Shown in pieces: positions 61,301 to 63,790 of a stretch of DNA of 64,000 bases; position 1 is the first letter of the stretch; each line of letters opens with the position of its first letter. The stretch comes from Trogon surrucura. Lineage: Eukaryota; Chordata; Aves; Trogoniformes; Trogonidae. The translations under genes and the position numbers were made by a program. A model generated the notes under the pieces. That model did not search any database and was not told the DNA's origin. It saw nothing but the letters and a program-made list of their open reading frames with translations. The stretch lies in the NCBI GenBank assembly GCA_020746105.1, contig CM036619.1, positions 51,444,635 to 51,508,634 on the forward strand, read 5' to 3'.

Positions 61301-63336
61301 TCACTTCAGTAAAACAGCCACAGGGCTATCTGAAGTATAGATCATTGCAACTCAGTGCACATCCTGGTCCAGCTCTAGCAAACACTCATGAAATTATGGT
61401 CTAATTTCTAAAAAATGGCTTGTATCACAGGTAATTTGGTGTTACAGTTAAGTAGGATGAAAAACATACTGTTAACAAGTCACTGAGCACCAGAGATGCT
61501 GACAGTGAATAAAGATGACTTTCAAAAGAATTTAACACATCCCGTAAGCCAAAGAAATATGTCAGTAAGTCGAACCTGTACATCCCTCAGGGTTTTCTCT
61601 GGCCAGGTTCCAGTACAACGGTTTGCATTTACTACAGGCAGGACCTTCAACGTGCTGAAGACATTGGCAATAACCCTAATGACAAAAAGGAGTTAATGGG
61701 TTCGTCCGTTTCATAAAAAGGGTTCATCTGTTTCATAAAAGCAATAGTGCTCTTTAGTACAAAGAAAAAACTAATCTTATTAGGAGCTCAGGTAGTTTAC
61801 TGACTTTTACAGATGCATGGAAACTGAGGCTGAGACTGCTTAGATTTTTTTTGTCTTACGCTATTTGCACAGGATTGTTCCACACTGGGTATTTTTTCTG
61901 TATCTAATATATCCTAAATGTCCCAAGAGATAAACTTTCCAATTCTTTTACAGCCTTATTAGAACTGCTCTAAAGTATTAGCTGCTCTGCAAAAAAAAAG
62001 TTTATAAAACAATTTTCCTTTAAAATAATAATTTATTTTCATATCTACTCCTTCCTTTATTGGTAGAAGACAGACACAGCTGTATACATAAGCCTACACA
62101 GATACCTCTTCCATCACTCAGACTTACTCTTGAGGTCTTCTTTGCCACACATTTAGCAATGACAGTGATTTCTGGTAATATGTTACTACTAATAACCATC
62201 ACTGTATTATAACAATAGAAGTGGAATAGCAACAATTACAAAGAGAGATTAATTTTTTCAAGAATAATTTGGTGCTGAAACAACCTGTTGCAACCCAGAA
62301 CCAGAAGGTCTTAGAGACATGCATAGGTTTATATGCATATCCGCATGTATATTTAAGTCTTCTAGCATACCAAGAAGATATAAACAGTATGCATATTCTA
62401 CACGTAAAAGAGAAAAAAAACCACATCCTCAACAGCTAATTGCACTGGTACGATCGAAGAAAAAAACACAAAACTTATTTCCACTCTTATTCTGCAAACA
62501 AGCTCACGCAATTCTTTCATAGTCTAAGAGCAGGCTTCAGATCTTGAGCAACGAAGTGAATGTGTTCAGCAAAGGCAAGTGAATCATTATCATGTACTGC
62601 TGGCTGCAGTGGTAGAATACTTACGGAATGAGAACCAACGCTACCTGAAGGGTCACATTCACTGTTGATGCCTTTATGAAATTAAAAAAACAAACACAGT
62701 GAAAGATCTTTTGAAAACAGAGCTGTGGAATGCAGTAGTGCAGAAATACAACATAGCAGGTGTGAGTTTGAAAGGGCTTTTTAATATGGTTACTGTGGTG
62801 GGATTCAAATTCTTTAAAGACCAGCAGAAGCCCTTAATAATGATTTTTCAAATGTGTGTTTAGCCTGGTTTGCACTACTTGGTTTGGTGTGCAAAATAGC
62901 CACTTGGAAAAACATAGCATTAACCTACAGAACTGAGAGATGTTCTCTTAAGGTTCCTGTGCCACCATCTAAAACAAAGTTTTAATCTTACAGTTCACTT
63001 CTTGAAATAACACACAGAATGACAAACAAGCTCATCTAATATGTGATCCTGGCATGTCCCTTCCCTCCCTCCTCATGTTTCAGGGGGGTTCTATACAACT
63101 TTGCATGCAGCAGCCTGCCCCAGAGAATGCTGGAAAAAAAAAACAACAAAAAGGGGGGATCCGCATCAGAATGGAGGATTTTCCCTCAGAAGCGTTACCT
63201 TCACAGGAGGGGAAGGTGTCAGCTGCAGAAAAGCATCTGTCGCACTGTCGTCCTGTGACGCCCGTTTGACACTCACATTGCCCAGACAGGGGCTCACAGG
63301 CTCCGTGCCGGGAGCCCTCGGGAGAGCACTCACAAG
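1224..63336 (-). CDS. LAMA3: LAMA3 gene, laminin subunit alpha-3, both ends outside window (45 exons delimited)
   Basis: Secreted basement-membrane glycoprotein chain. It joins beta and gamma chains through a coiled coil (beta-3 and gamma-2 in laminin-332) and anchors epithelia to the matrix through integrins bound by its LG domains, which lie beyond the left edge. I delimited each exon by GT-AG sites, matching phases and similarity to vertebrate alpha-3: LE repeats, L4b region, LE repeats, laminin IV-A, LE repeats, coiled coil. The long form (alpha-3B) uses all exons except the internal first exon at 22120-22281. The short form (alpha-3A) starts at that exon. Phases agree at every junction, apart from one pair of alternative exons. 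Alpha-5 is the nearest relative, but the internal first exon and residue similarity favour alpha-3. Shorter introns in which I see nothing: 2226-2612, 2713-3295, 8501-9050, 9373-9876, 10029-10419, 25363-25896, 31118-31683, 38429-38955, 39072-39467, 39823-40236, 57575-58048, 59960-60316 and 62672-63198. Confidence 0.97.
1850..2029 (-). CDS. LAMA3: LAMA3 exon 43: coiled-coil domain I
   Basis: 180 bases, phase 1 to 1. Reads [20 protein letters not shown], then [20 protein letters not shown] and ALMEANNS, close to human alpha-3. Acceptor GTTTCAG, donor TTCAG|GTATTG. Exon length and symmetric phase mean skipping would keep frame and shorten the rod by 60 residues. Confidence 0.95.
2109..2225 (-). 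CDS. LAMA3: LAMA3 exon 42: coiled-coil domain I
   Basis: 117 bases, phase 1 to 1. Reads [20 protein letters not shown] and [17 protein letters not shown]. Acceptor GTTTTGCAG, donor AGAG|GTCAGT. The first two bases complete an alanine codon with the G ending exon 41. Confidence 0.93.
2613..2712 (-). CDS. LAMA3: LAMA3 exon 41: coiled-coil domain I
   Basis: 100 bases, phase 0 to 1. Reads [20 protein letters not shown] then [13 protein letters not shown], matching the VIKEDLPRKAKTLSS stretch of human alpha-3. Acceptor CTTCTTTTACCAG, donor CAAG|GTACCG. Confidence 0.93.
3296..3437 (-). CDS. LAMA3: LAMA3 exon 40: coiled-coil domain I/II
   Basis: 142 bases, phase 2 to 0. Reads [40 protein letters not shown] and AADSALS, nearly the human sequence. 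Acceptor ATTCTGTGCC-poor but ends CCCACAG; donor TCG|GTAAGT is strong. Confidence 0.95.
3438..4735. other. Intron, nothing recognisable
   Basis: No repeat family recognised. A-rich runs occur at about 4521-4533 and 4567-4589; these are simple sequence. Confidence 0.6.
4736..4890 (-). CDS. LAMA3: LAMA3 exon 39: coiled-coil domain II
   Basis: 155 bases, phase 0 to 2. Reads [20 protein letters not shown], then [20 protein letters not shown]. The final GA is completed to GAA by the next exon, giving the conserved LEEIK. Acceptor ends AACCCGTAG (pyrimidine tract weak), donor GA|GTATGT. Confidence 0.95.
5093..5155. repeat. Possible remnant of an ancient sauropsid interspersed repeat
   Basis: The phrase CCAGCACCCTGTCTCTGACAG followed by TGGC resembles an old, degenerate repeat found widely in bird and reptile genomes. 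This rests on recollection of one short phrase; I see no clear ends. The rest of the intron 4891-5435 holds nothing else. Confidence 0.3.
5436..5552 (-). CDS. LAMA3: LAMA3 exon 38: coiled-coil domain II
   Basis: 117 bases, 39 codons, phase 0 to 0. Reads [20 protein letters not shown] then [19 protein letters not shown]. More diverged from human than its neighbours but in the same place and phase. Acceptor TTTTTTCTCAG, donor GAG|GTATAG. Confidence 0.92.
5553..7009. other. Intron with one CR1 fragment
   Basis: Apart from the CR1 tail at 6553-6622, I see nothing recognisable. Open frames here overlap the CR1 or are short. Confidence 0.6.
6553..6622 (-). repeat. CR1 LINE 3' end fragment
   Basis: Starts with GAATCAC 8-mer repeats and continues GGTTGGAAGGGACCTC and the TCATCTAGTCCAAC phrase, the reverse complement of the CR1 3' end. 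About 70 bases remain. Same transcriptional sense as LAMA3. Confidence 0.85.
7010..7206 (-). CDS. LAMA3: LAMA3 exon 37: coiled-coil domain II
   Basis: 197 bases, phase 1 to 0. Reads [40 protein letters not shown] and [15 protein letters not shown], close to human alpha-3 ([18 protein letters not shown]). Acceptor GATACTGCAG, donor AAG|GTAACG. The split leucine TTA joins the T ending exon 36. Confidence 0.95.
7207..8332. other. Intron, nothing recognisable
   Basis: No repeat, conserved-looking block or coding exon recognised. Confidence 0.6.
8333..8500 (-). CDS. LAMA3: LAMA3 exon 36: coiled-coil, symmetric 168-base exon
   Basis: 168 bases, phase 1 to 1, equal to 56 codons. Reads [40 protein letters not shown] and [12 protein letters not shown], close to human alpha-3. 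Acceptor CATTTTTTTTCAG. The donor is GTAAGG after CTGT; the alternative GT three bases upstream would break frame. Its size equals the 56-residue difference between human LAMA3 isoforms as I recall them. Confidence 0.95.
9051..9162 (-). CDS. LAMA3: LAMA3 exon 35: coiled-coil domain II
   Basis: 112 bases, phase 0 to 1. Reads [20 protein letters not shown] then [17 protein letters not shown]. Acceptor ends CCCCTCACTAG, donor CAAG|GTAACA. Confidence 0.92.
9262..9372 (-). CDS. LAMA3: LAMA3 exon 34: coiled-coil domain II
   Basis: 111 bases, 37 codons, phase 0 to 0. Reads [20 protein letters not shown] then [17 protein letters not shown], matching human NYRSAISNHGSKIEGLE and TLQEK. Acceptor CTTTTCAG, donor AAG|GTGACT. 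Confidence 0.95.
9877..10028 (-). CDS. LAMA3: LAMA3 exon 33: start of coiled coil with interchain cysteines
   Basis: 152 bases, phase 1 to 0. Reads [27 protein letters not shown] and [15 protein letters not shown]. The CDSC motif holds the cysteines that laminin chains use for interchain disulfides at the top of the rod. Acceptor ends GCTCCGTCCAG, donor AAG|GTAGGC. Confidence 0.96.
10420..10470 (-). CDS. LAMA3: LAMA3 exon 32: junction between LE repeats and rod
   Basis: A 51-base exon, phase 1 to 1. Reads [16 protein letters not shown], like human CINQEPKDSSPAEECDDC. Acceptor GTGATTTCAG, donor GACT|GTAAGT. With its neighbour it gives the EDCDSCDSC cysteine cluster. Confidence 0.93.
10471..12887. 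other. Intron, nothing recognisable
   Basis: 2.4 kb without a repeat family or coding exon that I recognise. Open frames at 10719-11105 and 11362-11613 look like chance. Confidence 0.6.
12888..12994 (-). CDS. LAMA3: LAMA3 exon 31: LE repeat of domain IIIa
   Basis: 107 bases, phase 2 to 1. Reads [20 protein letters not shown] then [15 protein letters not shown], the cysteine spacing of a laminin EGF-like repeat and close to human [18 protein letters not shown]. Acceptor TTATCTAG, donor GGAG|GTATGT. Confidence 0.96.
12995..14198. other. Intron, nothing recognisable
   Basis: No repeat family recognised; the open frame at 13766-13987 has no supporting feature. Confidence 0.6.
14199..14279 (-). 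CDS. LAMA3: LAMA3 exon 30: LE repeat of domain IIIa
   Basis: 81 bases, phase 2 to 2. Reads [20 protein letters not shown] then TGVRCER, close to human FATGCVVNGGDVRCSCKAGY. Acceptor ends TTCTCAAAG, donor CG|GTAAGT. Confidence 0.95.
15217..15242. repeat. Perfect inverted repeat, 12-base arms, 2-base centre
   Basis: ATCTATCAGAGA at 15217-15228 is followed by AC and its exact reverse complement at 15231-15242. Intronic; no known site recognised. Confidence 0.8.
15426..15454. repeat. Perfect inverted repeat, 14-base arms, 1-base centre
   Basis: TTAAAATTGCATTT at 15426-15439 and its exact reverse complement at 15441-15454 flank a single A. Very AT-rich, intronic. Confidence 0.8.
16120..16229 (-). 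CDS. LAMA3: LAMA3 exon 29: LE repeat of domain IIIa
   Basis: 110 bases, phase 0 to 2. Reads [20 protein letters not shown] then [11 protein letters not shown], close to human NCQHNTAGEHCERCKEGYYG. Acceptor ends CTTCTAAAG, donor AG|GTACAG. Confidence 0.96.
16230..19942. other. Intron with a CR1 remnant, otherwise unremarkable
   Basis: 3.7 kb. Only the CR1 remnant at 16913-16975 is recognised. The part from about 17950 to 19230 is richer in GC and holds several chance open frames, the longest 187 codons on the minus strand. Confidence 0.6.
16913..16975 (+). repeat. Old CR1 3' end remnant
   Basis: TTGGTTGGACTCAATCTTAA followed by AGGTCTTTTCCAACTTAAATGA matches the final part of CR1 elements, with a decayed 8-mer end. 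Antisense to LAMA3. Confidence 0.6.
19943..20056 (-). CDS. LAMA3: LAMA3 exon 28: first exon shared by alpha-3A and alpha-3B
   Basis: 114 bases, 38 codons, phase 0 to 0. Reads [20 protein letters not shown] then [18 protein letters not shown], like human [20 protein letters not shown]. It accepts either the end of exon 26 (long form) or the signal-peptide exon at 22120-22281 (short form); both end in phase 0. Acceptor ATTGTCTAG, donor ATT|GTAAGT. Confidence 0.96.
20057..22119. other. Intron downstream of the alpha-3A first exon
   Basis: No repeat recognised except the GGAA microsatellite at 22081-22103. Open frames at 20766-21104 overlap on both strands and look like chance. Confidence 0.6.
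22081..22103. repeat. GGAA microsatellite
   Basis: Imperfect run of GGAA/AAGC/AAGG units, 17 bases from the donor of the alpha-3A first exon. Confidence 0.8.
22120..22281 (-). CDS. LAMA3: LAMA3 alpha-3A first coding exon with signal peptide
   Basis: 162 bases, 54 codons from ATG at 22281, leaving phase 0. The start [20 protein letters not shown] is a signal peptide: basic n-region, hydrophobic core GWLVVTFV, and a likely cleavage after EHCLA. A Gln/His-rich spacer ending FYQRQ follows, then exon 28. It corresponds to human alpha-3A, which begins MGWLWIFGAALGQCLG. The ATG has A at -3 and G at +4, a strong context. Donor CAG|GTAACT. It is absent from the long isoform. Confidence 0.93.
22251..22310 (-). 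other. Possible upstream ORF overlapping the alpha-3A start
   Basis: An ATG at 22310 in poor context opens 19 codons in another frame, ends at TAG 22251-22253, and overlaps the main ATG at 22281. It matters only if transcription starts upstream of 22310. Confidence 0.35.
22282..22434 (-). promoter_or_regulatory. LAMA3: Internal promoter of LAMA3 alpha-3A: TATA-like boxes and two AP-1 sites
   Basis: Read on the minus strand, TATAAGAG lies at 22341-22348, about 60 bases upstream of the ATG. A second, CATATAAAG, lies at 22419-22427. Consensus AP-1 sites TGAGTCA/TGACTCA occupy 22371-22377 and 22428-22434, so both lie upstream of the nearer TATA-like box. The mammalian LAMA3A promoter is known to be driven by AP-1 sites in epithelial cells. 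The start site is inferred near 22310-22320, not seen. Confidence 0.7.
22435..23184. other. Sequence upstream of alpha-3A promoter
   Basis: 750 bases between the promoter and the CR1. Nothing is clearly recognised; regulatory sites are plausible from position only. Confidence 0.5.
23185..25362 (+). mobile_element. CR1 LINE, 5'-truncated, with long open reverse transcriptase frame
   Basis: Antisense to LAMA3. The frame is open from about 23181 to the stop at 25269-25271, 661 codons from 23286. It encodes the C-terminal part of CR1 ORF2: the linker after the lost endonuclease, then reverse transcriptase with DISKAFD (residue about 309), [11 protein letters not shown] (about 360) and FADD (about 395), then the thumb and the C-terminal [20 protein letters not shown] block. 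The 3' UTR ends in three ATTCTGTG repeats near 25362. The 5' boundary is approximate. An uninterrupted frame suggests a fairly recent insertion; it cannot move on its own without the endonuclease. Confidence 0.95.
25897..26127 (-). CDS. LAMA3: LAMA3 exon 26: end of laminin IV-A module and start of LE
   Basis: 231 bases, 77 codons, phase 0 to 0. Reads [40 protein letters not shown] and [13 protein letters not shown], nearly the human alpha-3B sequence. Used only in the long isoform, joining exon 28. Acceptor TTAACATGCAG, donor CAG|GTAGGA. Confidence 0.97.
26128..27089. other. Intron, nothing recognisable
   Basis: No repeat or exon recognised. Overlapping open frames at 26076-26451 are partly exon 26 read through its acceptor. 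Confidence 0.6.
27090..27173 (-). CDS. LAMA3: LAMA3 exon 25: laminin IV-A module
   Basis: 84 bases, 28 codons, phase 0 to 0. Reads [20 protein letters not shown] then YGRVQLVE, like human GQHMSIIYEETNTPRPDR. Acceptor TTTTCACATAG, donor GAG|GTAAGA. Confidence 0.95.
27174..28126. other. Intron, nothing recognisable
   Basis: AT-rich; no repeat family or exon recognised. Confidence 0.6.
28127..28228 (-). CDS. LAMA3: LAMA3 exon 24: laminin IV-A module
   Basis: 102 bases, 34 codons, phase 0 to 0. Reads [20 protein letters not shown] then [12 protein letters not shown], like human SSYGGYLTYQAKSFGLPGD. Acceptor TTTTGTTACAG, donor ACA|GTAAGT. Confidence 0.96.
28229..30549. other. Intron, mostly unrecognised
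   Basis: A more GC-balanced part at about 28490-29040 holds open frames on both strands, discussed as a finding. The rest is AT-rich and unremarkable. Confidence 0.55.
30550..31117 (-). mobile_element. CR1 LINE, 5'-truncated, about 570 bases
   Basis: Begins with GAATCACAGAGTG and the GGTTGGAAGGGACCTC phrase, then continues through the CR1 3' UTR into the ORF2 C-terminal region (GGAACGCGTTCAGGTGG, CCTTGTCCTGTCAATGG). It breaks off near 31117. Its text is closest to the copy at 23185-25362, which lies in the opposite orientation. Confidence 0.93.
31684..31848 (-). CDS. LAMA3: LAMA3 exon 23: start of laminin IV-A module
   Basis: 165 bases, 55 codons, phase 0 to 0. Reads [36 protein letters not shown] and APPSYLGEK, like human FVDMLGWHLETADRVDIPVS. 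Acceptor ends TTTTCATTAG, donor AAG|GTAAAT. Confidence 0.96.
31849..33183. other. Intron, nothing firmly recognised
   Basis: GTGGTGGGTTGCCCTTGGCT near 32436 resembles the first bases of avian ERVL-type LTRs, but the similarity stops within 30 bases. Otherwise nothing. Confidence 0.5.
33184..33324 (-). CDS. LAMA3: LAMA3 exon 22: LE repeat before laminin IV-A
   Basis: 141 bases, 47 codons, phase 0 to 0. Reads [20 protein letters not shown] then [16 protein letters not shown] and NRRRTK, like human [20 protein letters not shown]. Acceptor ATGCCTTAACAG, donor AAG|GTGCAT. Confidence 0.96.
33325..34107. other. Intron, nothing recognisable
   Basis: No repeat family or exon recognised. Confidence 0.6.
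34108..34252 (-). CDS. LAMA3: LAMA3 exon 21: LE repeat
   Basis: 145 bases, phase 2 to 0. Reads [39 protein letters not shown] and ICLCK; the [10 protein letters not shown] phrase is identical in human alpha-3B. Acceptor ends GTTGATAAAG, donor AAG|GTCAGA. Confidence 0.96.
34990..35231 (+). repeat. CR1 3' end fragment whose tail matches the SINE at 49.8 kb
   Basis: Reads ATTAGGAAGAAGTTCCTCAC, GGAATGGGTTGCCCAGAGAA and GAGGTGTCCCTGCCCATGGC, ending CCATTCTGTGATTCC. The last 100 bases are the same CR1 tail type as the SINE at 49792-49973. Antisense to LAMA3. Confidence 0.9.
35743..35853 (-). repeat. CR1 3' end fragment
   Basis: Two AGAATCAT 8-mers, then GTTGGAAGAGACCTCTAGAT and CCCCCTGCGAGAGCAGGATC, ending after CACACAGGAACGCA. 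About 110 bases. Confidence 0.9.
37203..37407 (-). CDS. LAMA3: LAMA3 exon 20: LE repeats
   Basis: 205 bases, phase 1 to 2. Reads [40 protein letters not shown] and ECEKNNGQC, close to human CSCGRRLCEEMTGQCRCPPR. Acceptor ends TTCGACCTAG, donor AA|GTAAGT. Confidence 0.97.
37408..38216. other. Intron, nothing recognisable
   Basis: No repeat or exon recognised. Confidence 0.6.
38217..38428 (-). CDS. LAMA3: LAMA3 exon 19: LE repeat after L4b region
   Basis: 212 bases, phase 2 to 1. Reads [40 protein letters not shown] and [20 protein letters not shown], near identical to human alpha-3B. Acceptor AATTTAATAG, donor AAGC|GTAAGT. Confidence 0.97.
38956..39071 (-). CDS. LAMA3: LAMA3 exon 18: end of L4b-type region
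   Basis: 116 bases, phase 0 to 2. Reads [20 protein letters not shown] then [17 protein letters not shown], like human VLVVPAENYDYQILHKKS. Acceptor ends TTGTTTTAAG, donor GA|GTAAGC. Confidence 0.96.
39468..39607 (-). CDS. LAMA3: LAMA3 exon 17: L4b-type region
   Basis: 140 bases, phase 1 to 0. Reads [36 protein letters not shown] and IPHGKMLVL. Human alpha-3B has [20 protein letters not shown] here. Acceptor TTTTTTTCTAG, donor CTG|GTACGT. Confidence 0.97.
39696..39822 (-). CDS. LAMA3: LAMA3 exon 16: L4b-type region
   Basis: 127 bases, phase 0 to 1. Reads [40 protein letters not shown] and WS. Human: NQVTLRGRVPHLGRYVFVIH. Acceptor TTGTTTCTGCAG, donor TCAG|GTAAGC. Confidence 0.97.
40237..40402 (-). 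CDS. LAMA3: LAMA3 exon 15: L4b-type region
   Basis: 166 bases, phase 2 to 0. Reads [40 protein letters not shown] and GVTLTPLQ. The leading T completes a serine codon with exon 14. Acceptor ends TATATTTAG, donor CAG|GTATCT. Confidence 0.94.
40403..43078. other. Intron with one CR1
   Basis: A CR1 copy at 42291-42745; the remainder shows nothing recognisable. Confidence 0.6.
42291..42745 (-). mobile_element. CR1 LINE fragment of a different, older subfamily
   Basis: Starts ATCATGGAATCATAGAACAG, then GGCTGGAAGAGACCTTCAAG. Its translation carries the CR1 C-terminal block ([38 protein letters not shown]). The 3' UTR and ORF text differ from the other copies here, so it is another subfamily. Confidence 0.92.
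43079..43176 (-). CDS. LAMA3: LAMA3 exon 14: L4b-type region
   Basis: 98 bases, phase 0 to 2. Reads [20 protein letters not shown] then [12 protein letters not shown], like human HQVCIIPIEEFSAEYVRPQV. Acceptor CTTATTTTTCAG, donor AAG|GTAACT with two bases of the split codon. Confidence 0.95.
44713..44738. repeat. Perfect inverted repeat, 12-base arms, 2-base centre
   Basis: CTATAAACTACT at 44713-44724, CT, then the exact reverse complement at 44727-44738. Confidence 0.8.
44853..44868 (+). promoter_or_regulatory. CTCF-like motif
   Basis: CCAAAAGAGGGCAGTG fits the CTCF core pattern CCANNAGRKGGCR. A single match in intronic sequence; it may be chance. Confidence 0.35.
45295..45403 (-). CDS. 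LAMA3: LAMA3 exon 13: L4b-type region
   Basis: 109 bases, phase 2 to 0. Reads [20 protein letters not shown] then [16 protein letters not shown], like human VLCRSAVVDGMSRIAMYELL. I chose the acceptor CTGTCTCAG at 45404-45405 because it keeps the conserved LCRS. A second AG 15 bases downstream is also in frame. Donor CTG|GTAAGT. Confidence 0.94.
45404..47391. other. Intron, nothing recognisable
   Basis: A tandem doubling of AAATTCCAAATTAG lies near 47306-47336. Otherwise no repeat or exon recognised. Confidence 0.55.
47392..47552 (-). CDS. LAMA3: LAMA3 exon 12: L4b-type region
   Basis: 161 bases, phase 0 to 2. Reads [40 protein letters not shown] and RVRIYSCKY. Human: VELHLRLRIPQVGHYVVVVE. 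The acceptor CTTGACCTAG gives the conserved SGREV.LQ junction. A second AG 12 bases on would drop VSLQ. Donor AG|GTAAGA. Confidence 0.94.
47553..48936. other. Intron, nothing recognisable
   Basis: No repeat or exon recognised. Confidence 0.6.
48937..49090 (-). CDS. LAMA3: LAMA3 exon 11: L4b-type region
   Basis: 154 bases, phase 2 to 0. Reads [40 protein letters not shown] and [11 protein letters not shown]. Human: CLLYQHLPVTRFPCTLACEA, with RQPTPAHPVMVDLSGRE. Acceptor TTTTTGGTGTAAG, donor GAG|GTCAGG. Confidence 0.96.
49211..49311 (-). CDS. LAMA3: LAMA3 exon 10: L4b-type region
   Basis: 101 bases, phase 0 to 2. Reads [20 protein letters not shown] then [13 protein letters not shown], like human [20 protein letters not shown]. 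Donor CA|GTCAGT was chosen because exon 11 needs phase 2; a neighbouring GTATCT would give the wrong phase. Acceptor TTTGTTCTTAG. Confidence 0.95.
49792..49973 (+). mobile_element. tRNA-Ile-headed SINE with CR1 tail (passerine SINE type)
   Basis: The head (49792-49868) follows tRNA-Ile: GGGCCGGTTATCTCACTGGG (A box), anticodon loop CTGATAA with GAT at 49827-49829 in a perfect TGGTG/CACCA stem, and B box GGTTCGATGCC. From about 49880 it becomes a CR1 3' tail (GAGGTGTCCCTGCCCATGAC) ending in TTCTATGATTCTATGATA. Such tRNA-Ile/CR1 SINEs are described from passerines (TguSINE1, as I recall). Antisense to LAMA3. Confidence 0.85.
50141..51170 (-). mobile_element. CR1 LINE, 5'-truncated, about 1 kb, open ORF2 remnant
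   Basis: Three AGAATCAT-type repeats, the 3' UTR, then ORF2 reading leftward, open to its stop near 50229. It covers the [19 protein letters not shown] and C-terminal blocks, with the 5' break near 51170. Same sense as LAMA3. The last 217 residues differ from the copy at 54866-55600 at only five positions, so both belong to one young subfamily. Confidence 0.95.
51850..51992 (-). CDS. LAMA3: LAMA3 exon 9: L4b-type region
   Basis: 143 bases, phase 1 to 0. Reads [40 protein letters not shown]. Human: [20 protein letters not shown]. The leading GG completes either TGG (Trp) with the upper alternative exon or GGG (Gly) with the lower one; human has Trp just before this point. Acceptor TTTGTTGACAG, donor TTG|GTAAGA. 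Confidence 0.96.
51993..53282. other. Intron, nothing recognisable
   Basis: No repeat or exon recognised. Confidence 0.6.
53283..53415 (-). CDS. LAMA3: LAMA3 exon 8b: L4b exon, downstream member of a duplicated pair
   Basis: 133 bases, phase 0 to 1. Reads [40 protein letters not shown] and RPET. It is the better match to human alpha-3B (NDVRITLNVGK, FRVILRYVNPG). Acceptor CCATTTTTCAG, donor ACAG|GTAGGT. It follows exon 7 (ending SSIQ) in phase and leads into exon 9 as G+GG. It cannot follow exon 8a, because that junction reads TAA. Confidence 0.92.
53608..53746 (-). CDS. LAMA3: LAMA3 exon 8a: probable alternative, homologous L4b exon
   Basis: 139 bases, phase 0 to 1. Reads [40 protein letters not shown] and FGTNYT, open throughout. 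It aligns with exon 8b (EV, LF, LRY, G, S, G, S in the same order) and recalls alpha-5 (SPDLFWLVFRYV) at least as much as human alpha-3. Acceptor TTTTTATTTTTCCCAG and donor ACTT|GTAAGT are strong. The final T with exon 9 gives TGG (Trp), as in human, and NYT is a potential N-glycosylation site. Phase makes it exclusive with exon 8b. Use in mRNA is inferred. Confidence 0.75.
54866..55600 (+). mobile_element. CR1 LINE, 5'-truncated, near-identical inverted partner of 50141-51170
   Basis: Open frame from 54864 to the stop near 55523, covering [11 protein letters not shown] to the C-terminus, then the 3' UTR and CTATGATTCT at the end. Antisense to LAMA3. It differs from the 50.1 kb copy at five of 217 residues. 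Confidence 0.95.
55675..55693. repeat. A-run of 19 bases
   Basis: Homopolymer preceded by a doubled AAAATAGATATTA unit at about 55645-55673. Not attached to the CR1, which ends 75 bases earlier. Confidence 0.7.
57418..57574 (-). CDS. LAMA3: LAMA3 exon 7: start of L4b-type region
   Basis: 157 bases, phase 2 to 0. Reads [40 protein letters not shown] and ARMSSIQ. Human: YYLPDLHHMKYEIEDGSTPN, FPEFSWRGYAQMTSVQ. Acceptor ends CTCCTTGAAAG, donor CAA|GTAAGC. It precedes the choice between exons 8a and 8b. Confidence 0.97.
58049..58148 (-). CDS. LAMA3: LAMA3 exon 6: LE repeat leading into L4b
   Basis: 100 bases, phase 1 to 2. Reads [20 protein letters not shown] then [12 protein letters not shown], with LE cysteine spacing. 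Notably GC-rich for the window. Acceptor CCTGACAG, donor CA|GTGAGT. Confidence 0.94.
58149..59853. other. Intron, nothing recognisable
   Basis: No repeat family or exon recognised. Confidence 0.6.
59854..59959 (-). CDS. LAMA3: LAMA3 exon 5: LE repeat
   Basis: 106 bases, phase 0 to 1. Reads [20 protein letters not shown] then [15 protein letters not shown], with regular LE cysteines. The longer open frame covering this place is in the wrong frame. Acceptor TTTTCTTCACAG, donor CAAG|GTAAAA. Confidence 0.94.
60317..60369 (-). CDS. LAMA3: LAMA3 exon 4: LE repeat, 53-base exon
   Basis: Phase 1 to 0. Reads [17 protein letters not shown], the first loop of an LE repeat; NGT is a potential glycosylation site. 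Acceptor CATCTGTGCAG, donor CAG|GTAAAG. Confidence 0.92.
60370..61575. other. Intron, nothing recognisable
   Basis: No repeat family or exon recognised. Confidence 0.6.
61576..61675 (-). CDS. LAMA3: LAMA3 exon 3: LE repeat, weak donor
   Basis: 100 bases, phase 0 to 1. Reads [20 protein letters not shown] then [15 protein letters not shown] spacing. Acceptor TTTTTGTCATTAG. The donor ACAG|GTTCGA is far from consensus, but phase and homology leave no better choice. Confidence 0.93.
61676..62624. other. Intron with a short tandem duplication
   Basis: GTTTCATAAAA and neighbouring bases are doubled at about 61697-61740. Otherwise nothing recognisable. Confidence 0.55.
62625..62671 (-). CDS. LAMA3: LAMA3 exon 2: 47-base LE exon
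   Basis: Phase 1 to 0. Reads [15 protein letters not shown], with the glycine before it split across the junction. I chose the acceptor TTTCATAAAG at 62672-62673 because only it matches the phase of exon 1. A second AG 10 bases on would shift frame. Donor TCC|GTAAGT. Confidence 0.9.
63199..63336 (-). CDS. LAMA3: LAMA3 exon 1 of window: LE repeat of domain V
   Basis: 138 bases, phase 1 to 1. Reads [40 protein letters not shown] and FPSCE, a full LE motif. Acceptor ends GTTGTGTAG, donor GAAG|GTAACG. Upstream exons (LN domain and first LE repeats) are beyond the right edge. Confidence 0.95.
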
Positions 63337-63759
63337 CTACACAACGACAAACACAGACAGCGGTGGCAGGGGTCACGCTGTAGGTACCAAGCAACAACTT
63401 TCCAAAACTTCAGTACTTTAGAGGTTTGGAAGGCTGTTTGTCTAGAGTGTTCTTCATTTGTCTTTCCAATACATAGCTCGCAAGGTCCTCTGGTAATTCA
63501 CAGGGTCCTCACTGCTGCTTGGAACCTACGGGTCTGGGGTGACCGGTACCATCTTGACACTGTTTTCTTCCTCTGTTCTTGACAGAAATGGGTAGAATTA
63601 TCTGGAACTGTAATAGATCTCTCTTCCTCTACTTCTTTGTCTCATCCTAAGTGCAGGTTTGGTTTTGGCTTTCTGCTTTCTTGATTTACTTATGGTTACA
63701 GAAAGCACAGAGCAAATCCTGTAATTAGACCTGCACTTAAAAATATATTGGCAAAATAC

Positions 63760-63790
<31 letters not shown>

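Noticed and set aside
63759..63782. AT-rich origin or scaffold site
   Set aside because: A plain TA microsatellite explains it.
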